A stretch of DNA of 64,000 nt from Boesenbergia rotunda (GCA_024364735.1 JAGFNQ010009471.1:31580-95579); one strand, 5' to 3'; shown: positions 33,545-45,907, numbered from the stretch's first letter. Numbers and translations are program-made. The notes: generated by a model not told the origin, from the sequence alone.

Positions 33545-34042
33545 GGCCTCGACCCCTCTGCTTCAAACACAACTGCTAAGAGCGATCCTGATCATTCTGA
33601 CCGACGACAATGCACTAAAGATGAGGCTCTATGACCGGGAGGCTCCAGCAGGAAGTGCGCGGCACTTCGGAGGTCCAGATCGGCCGAGTTTTAGATTCTT
33701 GTTCGGTTTGCTTTTATTTGTTCCGTACTTAACTTTCAATATTGTTGCTTGTAACCATACACTGTAAGACGTGTTTTCTCCACCTCCGGAAATTCCGAAA
33801 AGGAGACCAATAGTGGACTCATGCCGAGTACATAGGCCTTGGACGTACTGACCCTGGGGAGTTGGGAACCAAGTAAATAAATCCCGCTGCGTCCTTGTGT
33901 ATTGTTTTTCTTTTTCTGTTTTACTTTTCCGCTGTGCTACTAACTCTAATCTTAGAACGTTCGAAAGATTTACGAAGTTTACCGACAATTTTTTAACGGT
34001 CGATATTCACCCCCCCTCTATCGACGACACCGATCCTACAAT

Positions 34043-34054
34043 TGGTATCAGAGC
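34043..34054 (+). other. Primer-binding site of LARD-like element
   Basis: TGGTATCAGAGC two bases after the LTR end. It is complementary to the 3' end of the initiator methionine tRNA and is the commonest plant retroelement primer site. Confidence 0.92.
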
Positions 34055-34148
34055 TAGGCCGCTCTTCACCGGACTAACCGCCGACGGAGCAACGACGCCA
34101 GGAGTTGAGGGGGAGCCTAGGGATGAATCAGGTACATTTTAATTTTAA

Positions 34149-35192
34149 ATGTCAAATTTTAAATTCCATATTATATGCTTCACGTGCAGGGAGAGAGAGC
34201 ACTATAAAAATCAGTGCCCTACTCGTAAGACTCGGTCTACACCACCGGCGGCAAAGGAGACACCAGCGCCAGGAGTCCAGAGGAACAAGGACTACATCAG
34301 ATGCTTCAAATGCGAGAAGTACGGATACTACAAGAACCAGTGTTCGGCGAAGGTACGTAAGATTTATGTTCCAAAGATTTTACAAATTTTTGCACTGCCT
34401 TGTGATAATTTAGTTAATTTTTCTGATAAATTAGATGTACTGCATAGTAGAATTAACATTTTGCATGTCAAATTAGAAAATGCAGATATGACTAAAGTAT
34501 CAGAAATTAATTATTTAATTCAGAACATCAATTCAGTAATTTCTAAAATAAATTATCATAACTTTGATTCTGATAATTTTAATTCTGATAACTTTAATTC
34601 TAGTAACTTTAATTCTGATAATTTTAATTCAGATAAATTAAATCCTAAGGATAAATCCAAATTTGAAAATCCTAAGGATAACTCTGAATTCAAAAATCTT
34701 AAGGATAATTCTGAATTTGAAAATCCTTTAGATAATTTTGAATTCAAATTTGAAAATCCGTTGTATAACTCTGAATTCAAATTCAAGAATTCTAAAGATA
34801 ACTCTGAAATTAGTGAAGATAATTCTGGAGATAATCCTGAAATTATTTTTGAGGATAAAAATGATTTTATTAAAAATCTTGAGGATAATGAAGATGAAAT
34901 TCTCCTAGATAATAACTTAATTATAGATAATCTTGAAAATTATTACAAAACTTTAATTAGTGCCCCAAATTACTCCTCCTACTTTGAGAATACTAAAAGA
35001 TATAATTTTGAGGATGAGGAGGATATGAGACTATCTAAGATAAAGACTATAATTAATAAAGTTCACAAAGATTCAAATAAATCAAAATTATTAGAAAAAC
35101 TTGAAAAGATAGATAAAGATGAAGAAGAAATTTTTGAAATAATGAAAATGATGAATTTAAAAATAATGAAAATGATGAATTTAAACCCATAA
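34149..35192 (+). CDS. Gag-like Asn-rich zinc-knuckle protein of LARD-like element
   Basis: 347-aa open frame. A complete CCHC knuckle lies at Cys10, Cys13, His18 and Cys23. A second at Cys52, Cys55, Tyr60 and Cys65 has its His replaced by Tyr. Residues about 125-260 are low-complexity repeats of NFNSDNF and NPKDNSEFKF types, followed by a Lys/Glu-rich coiled-coil-like tail. The usual capsid domain is missing upstream, so it is a truncated or derived Gag remnant. Whether it is translated is unknown. The open length could be helped by its repetitive composition. Confidence 0.6.
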   Translation: MSNFKFHIICFTCREREHYKNQCPTRKTRSTPPAAKETPAPGVQRNKDYIRCFKCEKYGYYKNQCSAKVRKIYVPKILQIFALPCDNLVNFSDKLDVLHSRINILHVKLENADMTKVSEINYLIQNINSVISKINYHNFDSDNFNSDNFNSSNFNSDNFNSDKLNPKDKSKFENPKDNSEFKNLKDNSEFENPLDNFEFKFENPLYNSEFKFKNSKDNSEISEDNSGDNPEIIFEDKNDFIKNLEDNEDEILLDNNLIIDNLENYYKTLISAPNYSSYFENTKRYNFEDEEDMRLSKIKTIINKVHKDSNKSKLLEKLEKIDKDEEEIFEIMKMMNLKIMKMMNLNP

Positions 35193-35770
35193 TTATTAAT
35201 TAATCATTTCAACCTTAATTATTCAAATCTTAATTAATTCAAATAAATTCAATTAATTCAAATTAATTCAAATAAACTCAAATTAATTCAATTAATTCAA
35301 ATTAGTTCAAATAAATTCAATTAATTCAAATTAATTCAAATAAACTCAAATTAATTCAATAAATTCAAATTAAATTCAAATTCAATTAAATTCAAATTAA
35401 ATTAAATTCAAATTAAATTAAATTCTAATTAAATTAAACTCAAATTAAATTCAAATTAAATTAAATTCAAATTAAATTCAAATCTTAATTAAATTAAATT
35501 CAAAATAAATGCAAATTAAATCCTAATTAAATTAAATTAAATCAATTTAATTCAATTAAATCTTGATTAATTCGAACTTAAATTAATTCAAATTAAATCT
35601 TAATTAACTCATATTAGTTAGATCTTACTTACTTTAAATTCAAATTAATTCTATTAATAACTTAATCTTAATTAATTCAAATTCAATTAATTCAACATCA
35701 ATTAATTCTTAATTAATTAGTCCTTAATCAATATATTCTTCAATTAATCTTTAAATAAATTAAACTTGAA
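35193..35770 (+). repeat. AATTAAATTCAAATT low-complexity tract
   Basis: About 580 bp of irregular AATTCAA/AATTAAA iterations directly downstream of the gag-like frame. No coding potential. Confidence 0.85.
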
Positions 35771-38132
35771 CTAAAATAACATTTTACCCAAACTATAACA
35801 ATTAAAATTAATAACACTAAATATGTCAAAGTGGGTTGACATATTCGCGGATTCACACGGCATGTATCAAATCGGGAATTTGATACATCTTTAGAAACGT
35901 AATTAAAATGCTTTGGACTTATTTGAATCATGCATAATTGTCATGTCATGCATTTGCTATTTCTTTTAAATATATGACATGTCATTCATATTTAAATTTT
36001 ATGCATAATTTAGAACGGCTGTAGGAAAAAGAATAATTGAAATTTGATCAACCTAGTATTAGGTGGAGGTGAGATGATAGTACGTTAGGGAAGCCTTTTT
36101 GGTGGAACTAGCCGAAGCTACCGATCCAAAACCTAAACTAGTTAGACCAAAATCTTTCAAAAAGTAACTTAAAGATGAATTTTCTATAAAAGGCTTTGTC
36201 AAGGAAAGGGTTGATGATCCAATAAGGCTACAGCTAAAGAAGGTCTAGTGTCTCGCCAAGACCTGGAAGCTAATTACTGAAAATCAAATTCACTTTACTA
36301 TTGCTAGATTTGAATCTAACACAAGCTTCAATTAAAATCTTAGATTTAATAATAAATTAAGAAAAATGATTCAAGCATCTCACAATACACCTATAAGGCA
36401 ACCATGCTTGTTGTATTGATATATCTAAAATGGGTGAAATGTTAAGGACTAATGAATTGAAAAAAAATTTTCAAAATTATTTTTTCAAAATTGTTAGAAT
36501 ATTTTTCTAAAAATATATTTTCAAAATAGTGCTTCAACATAATAATGTTTTTATGGAATTCATGCTTATCTGATTGATTATACATAGTATACATTTTTCA
36601 AAAGTATATCTTTTCAAAAATTGTTTGACTCACTCAGTTAGACACAAGCCTCCTAGGACAACACTAAAGTTCCTTAAGGAACTTACATAGAGTCAAATGA
36701 TGTTGGGTACAGGGGGAGTGTTTTCACTCTTTTAATTTTTTTTCGAAAACTGCGCCTTAATTTCTATTACATATGTTTTCAAAAAAACTTATACTTTAAA
36801 AATTATCTTCTTCCCAAATTGTGATTTCAAATTCTATCTTCCTAAAAATTGGTGTTCATTTGATTTTGATAAACCCTAAAGACACAGAGGAAAGTCCACT
36901 TCATGATCTAAAAGGACTCCTAGGATGTGTCAGATTTAGTGGGAGTCTGAGTCAATCTTCTGACAAGCTTTACATTATTTATGTTGAAAATTATTAGATT
37001 ATTCTTTTGATCTGAATCAAACCTTAAGACTCGGAGGAAGAGTACTTGTGGTCAACAAGCTTCCCAGGACTGAGTCAAGTTTAGGGGGAGGTCAAATTAA
37101 AAGAATTATTTAATAACATGTTTTCTTGAACTATATCTTCAAAATCTTGCTAAAAACATAAGTATTCTTTCGAAATACTATCATTTTTTTCCTTAAAAAT
37201 ACCAGTATTTTCAAAAATTCATATGGTTTTGATCAATTTGAAAAAAAGGGGGTGTTTATCTTGAGTTTGGAAAATCTTCCAGGACACTTAGGAAAATGTC
37301 CTTGTAGTCAACAAGGTTTCCTATGATTGTGTCAGACTAGAAGATAAACCAAATCAAGTATTATGACATCAAAAATTTATACATGTACTTACATCCTATT
37401 ATTCTATTTTTCAGAAGTTGTGTGACTTATGAAATTATTTACTTGAGTTTGAAAATTTTCCAGGACACTTAGGAAAATGTCCTTGTAGTTAACAAGATTT
37501 CCTAAGATTGTGTCAGACTGGAAAAGAAACCTAGTCAAGTAAAATATTATGTTTTCAAAATGCATAATACTTTTCAAAAATTACTTATACTTTTCAAAGT
37601 CTCATCTTTTTCAAAAATAGTTAGTACTTGCAAAACATGTATAATATTTTTCAGAAAAACTTATATTTTTCAAAATATCTTTCAAAAAATGCATCATATC
37701 TTTCAAAGTACTTGCACCTTTCAAAACTCATAGTATTCTTTCAAAAATACGGTATTTTCCCCAAAAAAATGCAATATTGTTTAAGTTTTCTAAGATCAAA
37801 ATATGTAAGTACTTAGTTTTATGCTATGTCTTCAAAAATTTATACTAAGTATTTTCAAAAAGAACCAAATATTCTCATTGTTGGCGCAAGTATTTCTGGT
37901 GATTTTTTTTATGTATGACAAAGGGGGAGAGGTGTGCTTAAGTTAGAAATTTTTTCGGTTTCTCTCTTACCAAAGGATTAATTAATCAAAATGTTTTTCA
38001 AAATGGGAGAGAGTGAAAGTTAGAAATTTTTTATTATTTTTCCCAGAGGATCAAAAATCATTTTTTTTGTTTGATCCCAAGGATAGTAAGTTAGCCCCTT
38101 AACCAATCTAACTTAAGTTATTATCAAGCATC
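35771..38132 (+). repeat. LARD interior with iterated ~90-bp motif
   Basis: Non-coding DNA. A diverged segment recurs near 36640, 36880, 37015, 37260 and 37440. Its landmarks are CCAGGACACTTAGGAAAATG, GTAGTCAACAAGGTTTCC and GTGTCAGACT. Each copy is followed by AT-rich TTTTCAAAA-type sequence. A second polypurine-like run AAAGGGGGAGAGG occurs at about 37919. This region stands where pol would lie in an autonomous relative. Confidence 0.65.
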
Positions 38133-38146
38133 AAAAAGGGGGAGAT
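38133..38146 (+). other. Polypurine tract of LARD-like element
   Basis: AAAAAGGGGGAGAT directly before the right LTR. Confidence 0.9.
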
Positions 38147-39717
38147 TGTTGATGCAAGTTGCATCAATGATGTTCTCCTCTAAGTGTTTTAATGTTTGAC
38201 AATACACTTAAGTCAGTGATACATTAAACAGACAAAGGGGAGCAAAGGAGAAGTAACCAAAGTGAAGAAAAGTCCTAGTTAACCTAGGCACTAAGTCCTG
38301 ATCGAGGATTGGGCACTAAGTCCTGGCAAGGGTTGGGCACCGAAGACCTGCTCGGAAGATGGGCACTAAGTCCTGGTCGGGGACTGGGCAAGAAGACCTG
38401 GCCGAGGGTTGGGCACCGAAGACCTGGTTCGGGGAATTGGGCACGAAGACCTGGCCGAGGGTTGGGCACCGAAGTCCTGGACTTAGGGTTTGGGCACGAA
38501 GTCTTGGTCCGAGGGACTGAGCAACTTAGCTGAACGATGACTAAGGACAGGAGTAGAGACGGGTCAGGGTTTGAGCATCTCGAGGTCCGGAAGTATCGGA
38601 AGCTAAGCAAAAGTCCACCCGAATGACTGGGTGGCAACCGTCTCCTAAAAGGAGTAGGTGAAAGGCGCGTTCTCGGGGGTGGGAACTTGCGCCGGTTTGA
38701 CCTAGGGTTTCGTGGAAATCCGAAGTCAGAACCAAGTCCTTAAGGTTAAGAATGTGTGTATATTTGCTTTGTATTTTTGTATCTTGCAGGTACCTAGAAC
38801 GGAAGACAAAGAATGCAAATAACATACATTAGGCCTGGAAACCAGCCAAGCAGGGCGCCCGGGATGATGGGGGCGCCCCCAGTCAAAAGGAAAAAATAGT
38901 TTAGTTGGAAACCAGCCAAGCAAGGCGCCCGTGATGATGGGGCGCCCCCAGTCAAGAGTAAAAAGCAGTCTTTTGTGTGATAAGCAGAATAGGCTCCTAT
39001 GAGGGCGCCCGGAAGGTCCGGGGCGCCCAAGTTGAAAGCTGCATTTGCTGTTTCGAGTTCGAAACGCAGATAAGCCTTCAAGAGGGTGCCCGGAAGGTCC
39101 GGGGCACCCTGGTCAAAGATCTTATCAGCTGCGGCGAGGTCGGCGCAGGGATAAGGTTTGATCGAGTTTTTAGGGGCGCTCCCGACGTCTAGGGCGCCCC
39201 CAGGAGTGCTATAAAAGGGGCCTCGCCCTCTGCTTCAAACACAACTGCTAAGAGCGATTCTGATCATTCTGACCGACGACAACGCACTAAAGATGAGGCT
39301 CTACGACCGGGAGGCTCCAGGTGGAAGTGCGCGGCACTTCGGAGGTCCAGATCGGTCGAGTTTCAGATTCTTGTTCGGTTTGCTTTTATTTGTTCCGTAC
39401 TTAACTTTCAATATTGTTGCTTGTAACCATACACTATAAGACGGGGTTTCTCCGCCTCCGGAAATTCCGGAAAGGAGACCAATAGTGGCCTCACGCCGAG
39501 TACATAGGCCTTGGACGTACTGACCCTGGGGAGTTGGGAACCAAGTAAATAAATCTCGCTGCGTCCTTGTGTATTGTTTTTCTTTTTCTGTTTTACTTTT
39601 CCGCTGTGCTACTAACTCTAATCTTAGAACGTTCGAAAGATTTACGAAGTTTACCGACAAGTTTTTAACGGTCGATATTCACCCCCCCCCCCCTCTATCG
39701 ACGGCACCGATCCTACA
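38147..39717 (+). repeat. Right LTR of LARD-like element
   Basis: 1571 bp from TGTTGATGCAAGTTGC to CGATCCTACA, complete and uninterrupted. It has the 25-bp minisatellite, GC-rich GGGCGCCC blocks, TATAAAAGG at 39210-39218 and a C-tract before the end. It aligns closely with both halves of the left LTR. Confidence 0.9.
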
Positions 39718-39722
39718 ACATA
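39718..39722. repeat. Right target duplication of LARD-like element
   Basis: ACATA, identical to 25283-25287. Confidence 0.85.
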
Positions 39723-41590
39723 TACTTCATTGGAAGTGAAGTTTTAACCTCATCACCGATGAGGCACTCACACTAACATTTCACAGCTTTCTTACCAATA
39801 GCAACAGTAATCATTTTCATACTGAACATTAGAACTTGGAGCAATACTGACATCCATGGAAGCACATAGCAGAAACTTCCAAGCTCAGCTTTGAATTCAG
39901 AGATCAATTCCAATTTCTTTAGCAGTAATCCGAATTTTCTTTTCATCTTTCACCCTTCCCTGAAAGGGTCTCAATCCATGCTTAAATGGGTTAAATTCCT
40001 CCTTTATTCCTGTTAGTACTCTGAACACTTTTAAATTCTGAAATTCCTGTACATAAAATGCACTAGACACAACCTGGTTTCTTTATACAGTAAAACAACT
40101 TCCTGGATTTTTTTCTGACTTCGTGAGGTTGAAACTTCCCAATCTTGAAGGCTTGAAAGTTAAAGAACACCATTTGTAATATGAGAACACAAGAGCTTAA
40201 CTTGAACTCTTCACTTAATCAAATGCTTACAACAAAAACTTGGCACGCTATAGTTCCACTTGAAATTCTTTGTCATTATTCTTCCTCTTGAACCAACACA
40301 ACTCGATAAGTTGATTGTTGTGGCAGCCTAGTTCTTGTTTTGAGGGGGCCTTTAAGCTGAGATAAATCTTTACATTTCAAGAATTCATACATACCGCATG
40401 CCAAAAGGAGTCCAGAAAACAGTTTAAACTTGGAATGCATTTCTAGAATTCATTTGTGGCTAATACTTTTCTGATTCGACCCCAAAGTCTTACTGCCATA
40501 CTTCAGTTTCCATCTGATTACAGATTACACTCTCTTAAATACAAGCATTTCAATTGTTATAAAACTGAGATGCATAAATCCCTACTGTCCAGGACCGTTT
40601 TTCTTAATGAAAATTTGGCACAAAATAGTGTAAACTTGATACAAAGACTTTGCGTTGTTGCTCTACTTCATGAACTGAAACAATCCGTTGAGATGGTTGT
40701 CGCCTGTGATTCAGCCAATTTGGTGATTCAACCACAAAGAATTGTGAACCAACTCACTTACTTCCAGCATACTTTGAGGTAGGAACTGCTGACCCCACTT
40801 CCAACAGCAAAGATTCTACACAATTCCAATTCTATTTGTTTTTTTTCAGAATTCTCCAGCTTGTGTTCCTGCAATTCTCTACAGAACATCCACAGTACAT
40901 TCTCTAGGAACAACTTACAGAACTTAAACTCAAATCTCCACAAACTTCAAACAAATAACACCTCCTCCCCCACACTTAGAATTTGGCCGTCTTGGCAAAA
41001 TAACTCATCAAGTCATTAACCAAACTCTCAAGGAAATAGGGCAAAAGAACATGATAGAAGGCAAAATGTACCATATGGATTATTCGATTAGAATTTGAAA
41101 AGAAATCAAAGAATAGGAAAAGGAAATATCCTTCATCATATCCAAGCGTGCATATCTTACTATGGTTTCAAAAAGAAGCAAAGTAAGTTCTAGAGTATCA
41201 ATTGTCATGAGTGTCATCACACAAAAGAAAAAATCAATAATAGGCAAGAAGGTGGTCCTCACTAGGTAATTTTCTCCATCATACTTAATTCAAAAAAATA
41301 GAATCCACCAACATCCTTCTGACTAAATGCAATAAGGATACTCAATCTTATCAATGAATCCGTAATCTGAGGATTAAATTTAATTAGCTCTCTCTACCCT
41401 CAAGGCATTATAAAGGAACTCTTATAGGTATAATGCGAAGGAAATCACTAAAGTACAGCATGCAAGAACAGAATGCATCATATGGAGAATTTATTCAAGA
41501 TCAAATACTATTTAAATTTAACCAACTGCAATAAAAGAAAACAAACTAAAGAAGCAGAATGCAACAGTAATATGCGAACATAAAATACAC
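39723..41590 (-). other. Athila 3' non-coding region (part 2)
   Basis: Continuation of 23251-25282. Short frames only. The longest (40456-40782, plus strand) has no recognisable motif and lies antisense to the element. Confidence 0.55.
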
Positions 41591-41596
41591 TCCCCT

Positions 41597-41992
41597 TCAT
41601 GTCGGGTATATACCCTCTTGTAATTCCACCACCACCTTCAATCTCTCTTCAACTCCTTCATGGAACACCTTGAGACGGTGTTCATTCACTTTGAAAGTCC
41701 TCCCTGTAGGAAACTCTTGTATCTCGACAATACCATAAGGAAAAACATTAGTAACACAAAAAGGACCATCCCATCTAGATTTCAACTTACCTCGTATTAA
41801 TCTAAGTCAAGAATTAAACAAAAGAACTTTGTCTCCTACACGGAAATTCTTCCTCAAAATCTGCTTATCGTGGAATGCCCTTGTTTTCTCCTTGTAGATC
41901 CTAGAGTTCTCATAAGCTTCCAACAGTGTTCTTCTAGTTCTTACAGCTGTAATTTCTTGCAATTCCCAGCTCCTTTCAGATTTAAACTGCAT
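41597..41992 (-). pseudogene. Athila integrase C-terminal region (broken)
   Basis: Two frames. KNFRVGDKVLLFNS (41807-41992) and KSRWDGPFCVTNVFPYG...GRTFKVNEHRLK (41597-41785) are the C-terminal DNA-binding part of Athila integrase. A stop lies between them. The segment is a direct continuation of the integrase, broken upstream by an insertion. Confidence 0.78.
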
Positions 41993-42064
41993 GCGTTAAC
42001 TGCCCAAAATGCTCGATGTTCCGCCTCAACCGAAAGATGGCAAGCCTTTCCAAAAACAATTTGG

Positions 42065-42577
42065 AGGGCTGTAAATGAATCAAGCCCCTCGTGAACTAAT
42101 CGGAGCTTGATTCGATAGAAGCTCATTCGAGCTCGTTTAATAAAGCTCATTAATATTAACGAACCAAACTCAAACTCAGCAGTATTCGGCTCGTTAGCTC
42201 ATGAACAGGCTCGTTAATAAGCTCGTGAGCTAGTTCGTAAAATATAAAATTAATATTTAACATTAAATATATAATTTTGACACTTTTACATTTAATAAAT
42301 ATAAAATATCCAATAAAGCCCATTTGTATGAATAAAATCATAGATTTTAGTAAATATTTTATATTTTTTAGAATATATAATTTATTTTTTCAATAAATTG
42401 ATGAATAATTTAATTAATAATTTATATTTGGTAAGTTCGTTTAGGGCTCGATTGGACTCGAATATGCTCGCGAGCCATCACTATATTCGATAAATTAAAC
42501 TCGAGCTCGGCTTGATAATAAACGAACTAAACTCAAACTCTCAGGTATTCGGCTCGGCTCAGTTCGATTACAGCCCT
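42065..42577. mobile_element. MITE-like insertion in Athila integrase
   Basis: 513 bp starting AGGGCTGTAA and ending TTACAGCCCT, a 10-bp terminal inverted repeat. It contains GAGCTCG-type repeats and has no coding capacity. The flanks CAATTTGG and ACTACCTG are not a duplication. The integrase segment that normally joins ILEKTVNP to VFGKACHL is missing at this point. The superfamily is uncertain; the ends would fit a hAT-type MITE. Confidence 0.5.
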
Positions 42578-43300
42578 ACTACCTGGATTAACTGTCTTCT
42601 CAAGAATTTGCTTAATTTCCCTATTTGAGACCTCCGCTTGACCATTTGTCTGTGGGTGATAAGGAGTAGACACCCTATGAATAACACCATACTTACTCAA
42701 AAGTACTTTCATATGCTTGTTGCAAAAATGAGAACCTTGATCAATAATGATTGCTTTGGGTATCCCAAACCTGCAGAATATGTTAGACCTGACAAAATTC
42801 ATAACAACAGAAGAATCATCAATTCAAGTAGGGATGGCTTCCACCCACCTGGACATGAAATCCACAGCTAATAGAATATATGCATATCCAAATGAAACAG
42901 GGAAAGGACCCATAAAATCAATGCCCCAAATGTCAAAAATCTCACAGAACATAATGGATTGTTGAGGCATCTCATGTCTATGCCCTATAGTTCCCATCCT
43001 CTGACAACGATCACATACCCTGTGGAATTCAATAGCACCCCGAAACAGTGTAGGCCATTAAAATCCAGAATCTAAAACTTTCCTAGTTATGCGTTGAGGG
43101 CCAAAATGCCATCCACATGCAAGTGTATGACAAAAGGCAAGTATGGATTGAAATTCCTCATCTGGCACACATCTTCTAATTACTTGGTCGCTACCAAATC
43201 TCCACAAATAAGGATCATCCCATACATAATATTTTGCCTCACTTTTTAATTTATCACATTGAACCTATGAGAACAAATAGGAAAAATTTGTGCAATCAAA
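42578..43300 (-). pseudogene. Athila integrase core (broken)
   Basis: Carries FCRFGIPKAIIIDQGSHFCN (second catalytic Asp) and STPYHPQTNGQAEVSNREIK (catalytic Glu), the clear core of a gypsy integrase. Upstream, a DFMGPFPVSFGYAYILLAVD-type stretch with the first Asp and a zinc-binding region can be followed in shifted frames. The reading frame is interrupted several times. The core ends abruptly at the inserted 513-bp element. Confidence 0.78.
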
Positions 43301-43304
43301 TAAT

Positions 43305-44099
43305 TCACCAAATCAGCATACCATGGTGGTACCTTACCTTGCATGTATAAAAGCTGCTCATAAGGAAATGAATCAATAATCGAGGTGGACTCAATCCAGG
43401 CTTCAATCTTCTACTTAAATAATCTACCACTAAATTCTCTTTTCCTCTCCTATCACGTATCTCAATGTCAAATTCTTGGAGAAGAAGCATCCATCGGATC
43501 ATTCTTTGCTTAGCATCTGACTTCTTAAGAAGAAACTTGAGAGTTGCATGGTCAGAAAAAATAATTATGTGAGAGCTAGGAAATATGACCGAAATTTTTC
43601 CAAGGCAAAAACAATGGCTAAAAGCTCTTTTTCTGTAGTGGTGTAATTTGCCTGTGCGTGATCTAATGTCCTCGATGCATAGCTAATAACGTGAGATGCT
43701 CCTCAACTCTTTGAGCCAAAATTGCCCCCACTGGAAAGTTTGAAGCATCACACATAAGCTGAAAAGGCAATGACCAATCAGGAGCACGCATATAGGAGTA
43801 CAAGTAAGAGCCTCCCTGAGTTTATCAAAAGCATCCCTACATTTTTTATCAAATTTTAATCCCACATCCTTCCGCAATAGATGCGAAAATGGTAGAGCAA
43901 TGGTACTGAAATCCCGAATAAACCTCCCATAAAAACTTGCGTGTCCAAGAAAAGAGCGCACTCCCCGCACACATGTGGGGTAAGATAAAGAAGCAATAGT
44001 ACTAATTTTAGCAGGATCTACCTCAATTTCTTTTCTAGAAATTATGTGACCTAAAACTATGTCATGCTCAACCATGAAACGACACTTCTCATATTTCAA
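43305..44099 (-). pseudogene. Athila RNase H region (broken)
   Basis: 138-aa frame (43683-44099) with the RT thumb/connection landmark VRSFLGHASFYGRFIRDFS and PFSHLLRKD. A later frame (43305-43502) has FDIEIRDRRGKENLVVDYLSRR, the conserved end of gypsy RNase H. Stops separate them. Confidence 0.8.
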
Positions 44100-45042
44100 A
44101 ACCAGATTTTTTTTTCACACACCAATATAAGACATGAGAAAGATTTTCCAAACAAGTATCAAATGATACACCATAAACAGTAAAATCATCCATAAATACC
44201 TCCATGCAATGCTCTAGAAAATTAGTAAAAATGCTCACCATGCATCGTTGAAAAGCACCTGGGGCGTTACACAATCCAAATGGCATCCGCTTGTAAGCAA
44301 ACGTCCCAAAAGGGCATGTGAAAGTAGTCTTCTCATGATCTTCAAGTGCTATACAAAGTTGAAAATAATAATGTGATTTTCCTACCAACCTTTCCAACAT
44401 CTGATCGATAAAAGGTAATGGGAAGTGATCCTTTCTTGTGGACTGGTTAAGCCTTCTGTAATCAATGCATACCCTCCAACTGTTCTGAACTCTAATGGGG
44501 ATTAACTCATTTCCTTTATTGGAAACCACCGTTACTCTTGATTTCTTAGGGATCACCTGTACTAGACTCACCCACCTGCTATATGAAATAGGATAAATTA
44601 TTCCAGTGTGCAGTAATTTCAACACCTCCTTCCTTACCACCTCAAGTATAAGTGGGTTAAGCCTCCTCTGCGGTTGCCTCATAGGTTTAGCTCCATCTTC
44701 CAATAGTATCCTGTGTACACAAATGGAAGGGCTACTGCCAATCAAATCTGCCATAGTCCACCTAATGGCCTTCCTGTAATGCCTTAAAACGCCCAATAGT
44801 TTCTCTTCTTGCTCAGGTTGAAGGTCTCGGCCAATAATAACAGGCAGCTTCTCTCCTTCAAGTAGATATGCATACTTAAAGTGGCTAGGTAATTCTTTTA
44901 ACTCTACCTGTGGTGGTAGCACAATAGAAGGATGCAATATTTTAGAGCTTGTTTGCATTCCACAGAACTTCTTGCACACCTTCACTTCTTCTGAAAATTC
45001 AAGAGCAGCAACCATCATAAAATTTGGAGCAGAATCCAACAC
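44089..45042 (-). pseudogene. Athila reverse transcriptase
   Basis: 317-aa frame. The RT palm landmarks are WRVCIDYRRLNQSTRKDHFPLPFIDQ, FAYKRMPFGLCNAPGAFQRC and the catalytic FMDDFTVYG near the end. The last is the gypsy F/YMDD motif. The order and the VIIGRDLQPEQEEKLLGVL segment upstream are typical of Athila pol. The domain itself is largely open, but the surrounding polyprotein is not. Confidence 0.85.
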
Positions 45043-45131
45043 AGAATCTGGAATAAGATCACACCTTCTAGATATGCCAACATTATCTACATCTGCATTA
45101 TCTCTAAGGTCACCAGTAATAGTAGAAAAAT

Positions 45132-45907
45132 CTAACCAAAGCCCACCAAGTCCCTATTCAACTCATCAAATACCTCAATACTAAGCAATGAATGATCTTC
45201 CACCGGGTATCTCATAGCATCAAAGATGTTGAACTGAATTACTGTATCACCAAACCCCATCGATAAAGTACCTGCATGAACATCAATCTTTGTCCTTGTG
45301 GTCTTCAGAAATGGTCTTCCTAATATAAGAGGAGCTTGACTTGATGATGACTCAACCTCTATGTCTAAAACATAGAAATCTACCGAAAAAATCAACTCTT
45401 AACCTTAACCAATACATCCTCTATAACCCCCACAAGGTGAGCAAAACTCCGATTAGCCAACTGAATGACAATCCCTATTGGTTATAAAGGCCCAATTTTT
45501 AGTGCTTGAAAAATTAATTTTGGCATCACATTGATTGATGCTCCCAAATCCAACATTCCATCTTCAAATCTATTATACCCAATTATGCAAGGTATGGTAA
45601 ACACCCCAGGATCATTACATTTCTGTGGCATAGGCTGAAGTAATGCAGAAACATTCTTTCCCATGCTAACTGACTTGTTATCCTTCAACTTCTTCGTGTG
45701 AACACATAAATCTTTTAGGAATTTAGCATACTTGGGAATGTGTTTGATCACTTTCAACAACGGAATATTAACCTCCACCTTACTAAAAATATCCAACAAC
45801 TCTTGAATTTCCCTAGCCTTTTCCACCCCCATATCCCTCCCGAGTTGTTTTGTTCTTTGAGAGAATGGCAGGGGCACCTTAAGAGACTGTTCTGGAGATA
45901 ATGACAC
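45132..45907 (-). pseudogene. Athila protease region (broken)
   Basis: The 45482-45907 frame ends in FEDGMLDLGASINVMP, matching the Athila protease active site (ALCDLGASVNLMP). After a stop it continues at 45132-45395 with FYVLDIE...LILGRPFLKTTRTKIDV, the flap and C-terminal part of the same protease. It cleaves Gag-Pol in the particle. Confidence 0.8.

Larger units (their letters stand above)
25288..34040 (+). repeat. Left LTR of LARD-like element, split
   Basis: Begins TGTTGGTGCAAGTTGC and ends CGATCCTACA. Its two halves are 25288-26084 and 33471-34040, together 1367 bp. The right LTR is 1571 bp. About 200 bp matching 38942-39143 is missing here, exactly at the copia insertion. TATAAAAGG lies at 33536-33544. 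Confidence 0.88.
25288..39717 (+). mobile_element. Non-autonomous LTR retrotransposon (LARD-like)
   Basis: Plus-strand element bounded by ACATA. The left LTR is 25288-34040, split by a copia insertion, and the right LTR is 38147-39717. It has a primer site matching the initiator-Met tRNA type (TGGTATCAGAGC) and a polypurine tract AAAAAGGGGGAGAT. Without the nested copia it is about 7.0 kb. The interior has a zinc-knuckle gag-like frame and long repetitive non-coding DNA. It lacks protease, integrase and reverse transcriptase, so it must have used enzymes from a relative. The near-identical LTRs suggest it is fairly young. Confidence 0.88.

Noticed and set aside
40456..40782. Envelope-like protein of Athila
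   Set aside because: It is on the strand opposite to the element and lacks a signal peptide or membrane segment.
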